The notes under the pieces are model-generated. The model worked only from the letters and a program-made list of their open reading frames with translations, had not been told where the DNA came from and did no database searches. A stretch of DNA of 64,000 nucleotides from Aphidius gifuensis (taxonomy: Eukaryota; Arthropoda; Insecta; Hymenoptera; Braconidae): NCBI RefSeq assembly GCF_014905175.1, contig NC_057788.1:12701404-12765403 (forward strand), read 5' to 3'. This document shows, piece by piece, positions 59,225 through 64,000 of the stretch. Every line of letters starts with the position of its first letter. Position 1 is the first letter of the stretch. The position numbers and the translations under genes were made by a program.

Positions 59225-59697
59225 TACACAGCTTGCTGATAAACGTAACCTTTTGTTTATAGATCCTTTTGTCTTTATCGTGCCTTTGTTTCTTGTACCT
59301 TTTGGAATATATTATTTGATTGATGTGAAAAATATTCTGTCTTTTGATCATCTTATAAATTAATTGAATCTTTTTAATAAAAATAAAAACAGATTTTCGA
59401 GATGTATACCTTTTTTCTAAACTTTAAAATCATTTTTAGAAATTGCGTTTTTCTTGAAGATTATTTAAAACCTTACTGCACATTGACAAACATTATAAAA
59501 CCAAATCAGATCAAAGCAATATGGTTTCCAAGTCCAGAGCAATTTGACAACATTATAAAAAGGAAATTGCGCAAGGTAGTAGTAGATGGTGTGGGAAACC
59601 TTTATATTTACCACAGTATCCAATATCGCATCGATGGCGCAAATTAAATAATGATACTTTAAGCTATGTTCCCTAGTCACATGTTATTGTTTATTTT
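59225..59697. repeat. Copy of the 53.1-53.6 kb block
   Basis: Matches 53120-53590, including ATTCTGTCTTYTGATCATCT and the segment ending GCATCGATGGCGCAAA. An 81-codon open frame (59402-59647) crosses it, but the related copy at 53.3 kb does not keep it open, so I do not call a gene. Confidence 0.75.
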
Positions 59698-61310
59698 TTT
59701 TGCAACTGCAACTTTAAAAAATTTAAAACTACTGTATGTCCATCTATGATGGATGTTACAGGTGTTAAAGATCCTGACAATAATAATCAAAGTAAGGGTG
59801 CGAACTCACGACAAGCTAAAATTTCCGCTTATAAACATGGCGGCTATAAAATAACCAAGAAGTAATTAAATTCACTAAATTATCACTGAATTAACTACTA
59901 TTTACTGAATTGACTGCAAATCCGCGGTGTCTCTCCGTGACTGCAGAACAAGCTTGACACCACCAAGCTTTTCAAAATCCTGAATTCGCGATAAATTTAG
60001 TAAATTTAGTTACTTTTGGTAATTTTTATAGCCGCCACAACAAGAGAAACAGCTTATGAGTTTCACCTAAAATGTCAAGTATTGTTATTTGATTGTAGAA
60101 AACCCTTAATTTTCGAAAAAAAACTGTTTTTGAAATATTTCCATGTTAAATAAAGTGTATTTTATATTTTGTTATTTTTGGCTTATTAATTAATTCTATT
60201 GTTGTCAAGTGTATTCAATTTTAGAGCTGTGTGTTCACACGCAAGTTTTTGCTGCAATGCTTTATGCTTTATGAATGAATGCCCTCATCGGTAAGTTTTC
60301 TCGCTCACTGACGAATCGAGTCTCCGCTCGGTCTCTACAACTTCACAGCTCTATGGTGTTATTCATTTTTCATTAGCAATCTACAATTGTAGCTACGAAC
60401 AAAAGTATTTAGAAAAATGTGAATCGTGTTCATATGCAAATGTTTCCTTGTCAAACGAATTTATGATAAATTTTTTAATACTAAATAAAAATAACACATC
60501 CACTTTACAAGAAACTTATCGATCAATCACTATCATTGTGGCACGAAGGGGTTGGTACATGGGTCGATTGTTTTAGATCAACGAAAATTCTAAGAAAGAT
60601 TGAAGTCCTCAAAATTAATGATATCATTGTTTTAAGTCTACTCTACATCAATAAATTTAAATGGTCAAGTAAAAATGATAATTGCTTAATCAAAAGAATA
60701 CCCACTTCTAAAATTCACATTTGTGGTTCTACCAAGAAGACTAGAAAGAAGAAGAGTCAACTCCGTACATTGGAAATGGGACAAAATATGTCCTGTACCT
60801 CGAGCTTCTTAAATTTGCCAATGTGGCGCTGATTGGGTTCTACGTATAAAGTTAGTTATTTTGTCAGTTATTTCCGCAAAAATACTAGCTGGATAAAAAT
60901 TGATAATTTGTTCGTTGCTAGCAAAAACTGGTGAAGTAATGCAAAAACTTACATATTTTTTTAGAACGAACAAAAATTAATACGGATGGTACAAGTAATT
61001 TTATATACTTCTTAATATTATAGTTTTTCTATCGAATGATTGAAGGACTTTACAAAAAGATGTGATATCTAAACAAAAGAAACACAGCAGTTTTTACAAA
61101 AAGGAGCGTCAAGTATTCGAAATCCCCACTAATTATGTGATTATAGTAATTTTATTTTATATTGATATTTATTAATTTTTTAGATACAAAAAGATATAAT
61201 ACCAAAATAAGTCAAGAAGGAAATATTTAACGCATATAATTAAGTCTTAATCTTTGACAAAATTTTATACTTGACCCCGCCCGGTTCTTCCCAAATAAAA
61301 TTTGAAGCCT
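59698..61310. repeat. Segmental duplication, copy Q
   Basis: The later copy or homologue of 57255-58475, with two extra insertions. An open frame of 98 codons (60536-60832) with GSTKKTRKKKSQLRTLEMGQ is present here. In copy P the corresponding stretch has a shorter or shifted frame. It may be a remnant of the same dead transposon-like gene as the zinc fingers; not called. Confidence 0.75.
60222..60353. mobile_element. Small element with TAGAGCTGTG ends
   Basis: A 132-bp segment begins TAGAGCTGTG and ends CACAGCTCTA, the same tips as the hAT element at 35.8-41.5 kb. It lies within the about 360-bp insertion that separates copy Q from copy P. An exact 8-bp duplication is not seen. Confidence 0.5.
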
Positions 61311-61442
61311 ACACACGTCTCGACAACAGAGGTGATGGTATTTTCCAATTATCCATTATTATATATATATACCCTTCACATTTTATCTAGGCTTAGGACT
61401 GGCAGCGTACAATCTTGTTACCTTGCCGGCGTGTTTAAAAAA

Positions 61443-61473
<31 letters not shown>

Positions 61474-62395
61474 CCTCTATACATATATACATATACTTAT
61501 TTCGTCAATCAACAATTCAATAATGAATGCGTATGACACAATATGACACGAGCGCCGAATATATATTTTACAGTGTAAAAAGTGGTGTTCACTATGCAAT
61601 TTTCCAAGATATCACCAAAAAATATAGTTGAATTCAGTTACAATGCTAATAAGCTAAGGGTTTAAACTCACGATAAGCCTATTTTCGCTTGTAAAGCGCA
61701 CTAGCATGTGTAACAAGTTAGGGCTTAAACTCACGACAAGCTAACGTTTGCTTGTAAAGCGCACTGAGCACGCGCAACAAGTTGGGTTGTGTCGAACTTG
61801 TAAACATGGCCGTCCTAATTCCCATGAAACTAGTAATATGTCCCTAGCCATCGTGGTTTTTCTAGTAATTTTACGTGTTGCGCATGCTTAGATCACTCGG
61901 AATTACGTCAGCCATGTTTACAAGCAAAAGTTAGCTTGTCGTGCGTTTGAGCTCTAAGACATTAATTTAATATAATTCAAATACTTTTCATAGATTTTCA
62001 AAAAAATCACACTTGTCACGCTCTATTCTTGTCTTTTTTGTATGAAACTACTATAATAAAGTTGCAAGGTTGTGACTGCGCATACATTTATGTTGAAAGT
62101 GAACGACTACTAAATTTCAGTAGATCTGCATTAGTGTGAAAGTCTTTAAATTTTATTTGGGAAGAACCGGGCGGGTCAAGTATAAAATTTTGTCAAAGAT
62201 TAAGACTTAATTATATGCGTTAAATATTTCCTTCTTGACTTATTTTGGTATTATATCTTTTTGTATCTAAAAAATTAATAAATATCAATATAAAATAAAA
62301 TTACTATAATCACATAATTAGTGGGGATTTCGAATACTTGACGCTTCTTTTTGTAAAAAAAACTGTGTTTCTTTTTTTGTTTAGATATTAAATAT
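61050..62395. repeat. Large palindromic block B
   Basis: The left arm (about 61060-61310) and right arm (about 62140-62395) are inverted copies of the same sequence as block A. The interior contains a (TA)n-rich stretch (61436-61500), a complete MITE of the second family (about 61733-61965) and its flanks. Its right part is the reverse complement of the left part of block A (58200-58680). Confidence 0.78.
61733..61965. mobile_element. Second MITE family, complete copy
   Basis: The left end ACTCACGACAAGCTAACGTT and the right end ...GTTAGCTTGTCGTGCGTTTG are inverted repeats. Inside, TTGTAAACATGGC and GCCATGTTTACAAG give a second inverted pair. The ACGACAAGCTAA core is shared with the MITE at 57.4 kb. 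A partial inverted copy is at 58655-58855. Confidence 0.7.
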
Positions 62396-63548
62396 ATGAA
62401 GGTTACCAAAGATCCGAACTTTTGAAAAAGGACTCAACTGATTCTTGAAAAATTTTATATAAACTGTTTGTTAATAACTATTTATTTACTCTTTACTTAT
62501 ACTTTATTAATATAGTAGTATAAAAATATATCAGAGAATTTATAGAAGAATAAAAACGTAATTTAAACGAATAGTTGTTTTCAATCAGTTATTTAGAATT
62601 ATCACTGTTAATCATATAACATTTTTTACATGAACACAATATTCGGAAAAATTGGTAAGAATTATTTTCAGCAATTAAAACGTAGTTTTTTCTAAAACCG
62701 GGATATAAATTTAATTTTTCACCAGATTGTTATTATTATTTGTATTATTATCTTAATGGAGTACATCCGTCGATTAGTTTTCTTACAATTTTTCTAATTT
62801 TTGGATATATAAATCTTGAAATTCCCCTGCATCTAATGATCATAACTTTGTGATGATGAACAATCTAGTATTAGAGATAATTGAGTCTAAACAGGTGAAC
62901 TTTTTAGGTGGTTTAACATTGCAGGTATCGGATTTTTTTTAAATTTTTTTATATTTTTAGTTCTAACAAAAAAACGGTTCTTACAAATTCGATGAAAAAT
63001 TAATATGTCAAAATTGATATAATTTAGAAAATTTTGGAAAAAAAATTAAACGCTCGAACTTTCTAGAATCAGAGATATTGTTAGTTAAAGTTTGCAATAT
63101 TTATTAATATTTGACATGAACGTGAGGCCGAGTGTATCCGAGCGACAATGATGCGTCGCGCGCAACTCTCCACTTATTTTATATATCACACATATACATA
63201 CAAACATCTAGATGATAAATAAACTATAATTTTATTGAATTAAAATTTCCAATTATTTTTAAACAAATTGATTATTTTAAAAAATTGAATGAATAAATAA
63301 ATGCATATTCCAATATTGATAACTTTACTTTACAACTAAATAAACTGCTGTCACAACAAGCATCATACATTCACACAAACACAAGTACACATTAATCCGA
63401 GTTTTTTCCCGAACACAACTTGGCTGTGATAGGCTGGGATTTGTACAGTATCAGGCGAAAATTTCGGGCTCCGATATATACTTTTTGTTGCAATTAACAC
63501 TACGTTTTTTCCGAGACTTTCTATTTCGATTATCGTAAAAGTACTCCC
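62396..63548. other. No gene seen
   Basis: AT-rich. Bases 62640-62700 resemble the terminal 156-bp repeat (CAATTAAAACGTAGTTTTTTC), suggesting a diverged unit. A short GC-richer stretch with GCGTCGCGCGC lies near 63150. Confidence 0.4.
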
Positions 63549-64000
63549 TTAAAAAAAATAATTTTTGAATTTCACAAAAAACAAGTTTGAATGTAATTTG
63601 TAATGACTTTCTAAACATTCTGTCAAGATTTCAGGCAATTTGAACATATAGTTTTTTCTGAAACTAGGGTCAAAATTTTTGGCTGGTAACATTACCGACG
63701 AACTAGCAAAAAAAAAATTTTTGAATTTTACAAAAGTAAGACTCAGGTGTACTTTGTAATGACCTTCTAAACAAACTGTCAAAATTTCAGGCAATTTAAA
63801 CATATAGTTTTTTCTAAAACTAGGGTCAAAATTTTTAGCTAGTAACATTACCGACGAACTAGCAAAAAAAAAATTTTCGAATTTTACAAAAGTAAGACTC
63901 TGGTGTACTTTGTAATGACCTTTTAAACATACTGTCGAAATTTCAGGCAATTTAAACATATAGTTTTTTCTAAAACTAGGGTCAAAATTTTTGGTTAGTA
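63549..64000. repeat. 156-bp tandem repeat running off the window
   Basis: At least three units share AAAAGTAAGACTC, GGTGTACTTTGTAATGACCT, TTTCAGGCAATTTAAACATA and CTAGGGTCAAAATTTTT. The period (63731 to 63887) is 156 bp, a multiple of three, so a 136-codon minus-strand open frame with a 52-residue repeat appears; I read it as a by-product of the repeat. The array continues beyond the window. Confidence 0.85.

Noticed and set aside
59402..59647. 81-codon frame ending IDGAN
   Set aside because: The same DNA block at 53.3-53.5 kb does not keep the frame open, so it is likely chance.
63549..63959. 136-codon minus-strand frame
   Set aside because: Three near-identical 52-residue units follow the 156-bp DNA repeat; taken as a by-product.

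Overview
This is a very AT-rich eukaryotic window with short canonical introns (GTAAGT donors, polypyrimidine-AG acceptors), long A/T homopolymers and no bacterial gene organisation. The transposon families (Tnp2-like, hAT, pogo/Tigger, Mutator-like with YqaJ, THAP-like exons) and a broken flamingo/starry-night-like gene copy fit an insect genome. A hymenopteran such as a parasitoid wasp is my guess; nothing here proves the order. I see no rRNA, no confident tRNA, no CRISPR array and no clearly intact host housekeeping gene. This is a transposon graveyard with nested insertions.

Layout. 0-1 kb: relic of a Mutator-like transposase. 3.0-5.2 kb: nearly intact Tnp2/CACTA-like transposase, convergent with minus-strand genes at 5.3-8.8 kb (a five-exon DUF4806-like gene whose splice phases all agree, and a two-exon gene with a C-terminal ubiquitin-hydrolase-like motif whose intron is mostly a hAT MITE). 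9.4-13.3 kb: a ZSWIM3-like zinc-finger plus coiled-coil gene between arrays of palindromic TAGTGTCA repeats. 14.2-15.1 kb: unidentified coiled-coil ORFs. 17.0-17.9 kb: Ulp1-type protease pseudogene with nonsense changes but no visible frameshift. 19.9-22.6 kb (minus): LamG-EGF-LamG pseudogene resembling flamingo, split inside the EGF by a repeat-rich insertion. 23.0-25.4 kb: RPA70-like OB-fold fragment, then a decayed Tigger element.

25.8-26.4 and 42.5-43.1 kb: two copies of a repeat ending in a THAP-like first exon. 27.0-29.0 kb: element with TACCCGTGTAGGA terminal repeats filled with a 51-bp GGCCAT minisatellite. 29-34.5 kb: mostly non-coding with unidentified decayed minus-strand coding fragments. 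35.8-41.5 kb: full-length but dead hAT element with an 8-bp target-site duplication, itself hosting tandem repeats and a foldback element. 41.6-42.5 kb: decayed transposon-type ORF with a GGQNKN motif.

45.3-51.8 kb: two head-to-head genes, an AT-hook protein (minus) and a Mutator-like transposase joined to a YqaJ-like nuclease (plus, several frameshifts). A second foldback element with a perfect 8-bp duplication sits in the first intron of the latter. 51.8-64 kb: repeats, MITEs, a zinc-finger relic, a segmental duplication (57.25-58.5 and 59.7-61.3 kb), two large palindromic blocks, and a 156-bp tandem repeat running off the end.
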